From Microcoleus vaginatus WJT46-NPBG5 (GTDB taxonomy: Bacteria > Cyanobacteriota > Cyanobacteriia > Cyanobacteriales > Oscillatoriaceae): a stretch of DNA of 64,000 nt. The translations under genes and the position numbers were made by a program. Where the stretch lies: positions 62,001-126,000 of the forward strand of contig JAHHHM010000022.1 of NCBI GenBank assembly GCA_019359355.1, read 5' to 3'. The notes under the pieces were generated by a model. It did no database searches, had not been told where the DNA came from, and saw only the letters and a program-made list of their open reading frames with translations. Positions 63,981-64,000 of this stretch are shown here, in pieces. Every line of letters begins with the position of its first letter. The stretch's first letter is position 1.

Positions 63981-64000
63981 ATGAATCAACCTCGCAAACC
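63981..64000 (+). CDS. Possible start of a gene running off the window
   Basis: ATG with a nearby AGG begins MNQPRK at the very edge. Too little sequence to judge; listed only so it can be joined to the next window. Confidence 0.25.

Overview
The window is chromosomal DNA from a cyanobacterium. The psbB-psbT photosystem II pair, a three-S1-domain ribosomal protein S1, a Crr7-family protein, and several small families known mainly from cyanobacteria (DUF3181, DUF2854, DUF4278) all point there. The abundance of short G/C-rich heptamer repeats, a very large sensor-kinase repertoire and pentapeptide-repeat proteins suggest a filamentous, Microcoleus/Coleofasciculus-like organism, but the genus cannot be fixed from sequence reading alone. 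The DNA is saturated with GCCGGC and GCCGGT words, while the classical HIP1 octamer GCGATCGC is rare.

Layout. 0-6 kb: DUF3181 protein, large TPR protein, DUF2993 protein, an ExbB/TolQ-type membrane protein without a visible ExbD partner, and a pentapeptide-repeat protein. 6-18 kb: argD, a K+-channel/TrkA-N protein, a redoxin-2OG oxygenase fusion, a tandem GNAT protein, a group-2 sigma factor, priA (carrying a repeat inside the gene), small conserved proteins, a DUF2854 protein and a Crr7-family protein. 18-29 kb: a signalling block with a 1925-residue hybrid histidine kinase (ethylene-receptor-like N-terminus, PAS, GAF, two REC, HPt), a REC-GGDEF protein, and a CBS-PAS-GGDEF-EAL protein. 29-33 kb: CPBP protease, secreted Cys-rich protein, conserved hypothetical. 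33-39 kb: housekeeping core psbB, psbT, nrdR, rpsA, HAD hydrolase, metK. 39-46 kb: small membrane proteins, a SIMPL lipoprotein, a HAMP histidine kinase and a GTPase.

46.0-48.5 kb is a small island lacking GCCGGC words. It holds a decayed RelE-like toxin with its surviving antitoxin-like partner, and a compact two-gene operon of an OLD/SMC-like ATPase and a TOPRIM-like DUF3226 protein. The operon is a candidate anti-phage system related in logic to the two-gene OLD/PARIS-type systems. A membrane-anchored GTPase follows.

51.0-56.9 kb is a guanidine-utilisation locus: a guanidine-I (ykkC) riboswitch, a Ni-dependent guanidine hydrolase of the ureohydrolase fold, HypA-like and HypB-like nickel chaperones, and an ABC importer (binding lipoprotein, permease, ATPase). 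The expected logic is that guanidine is sensed by the RNA, imported, and hydrolysed to urea and ammonia by an enzyme metallated by the two chaperones.

57-64 kb: EcsC-family protein, ketopantoate-reductase-like protein, small NTP pyrophosphohydrolase, acyl-CoA-dehydrogenase-like protein, four tandem 144-bp G-rich repeats, and a valine-pyruvate transaminase-like enzyme. No tRNA, rRNA, CRISPR array or intact insertion sequence was recognised.
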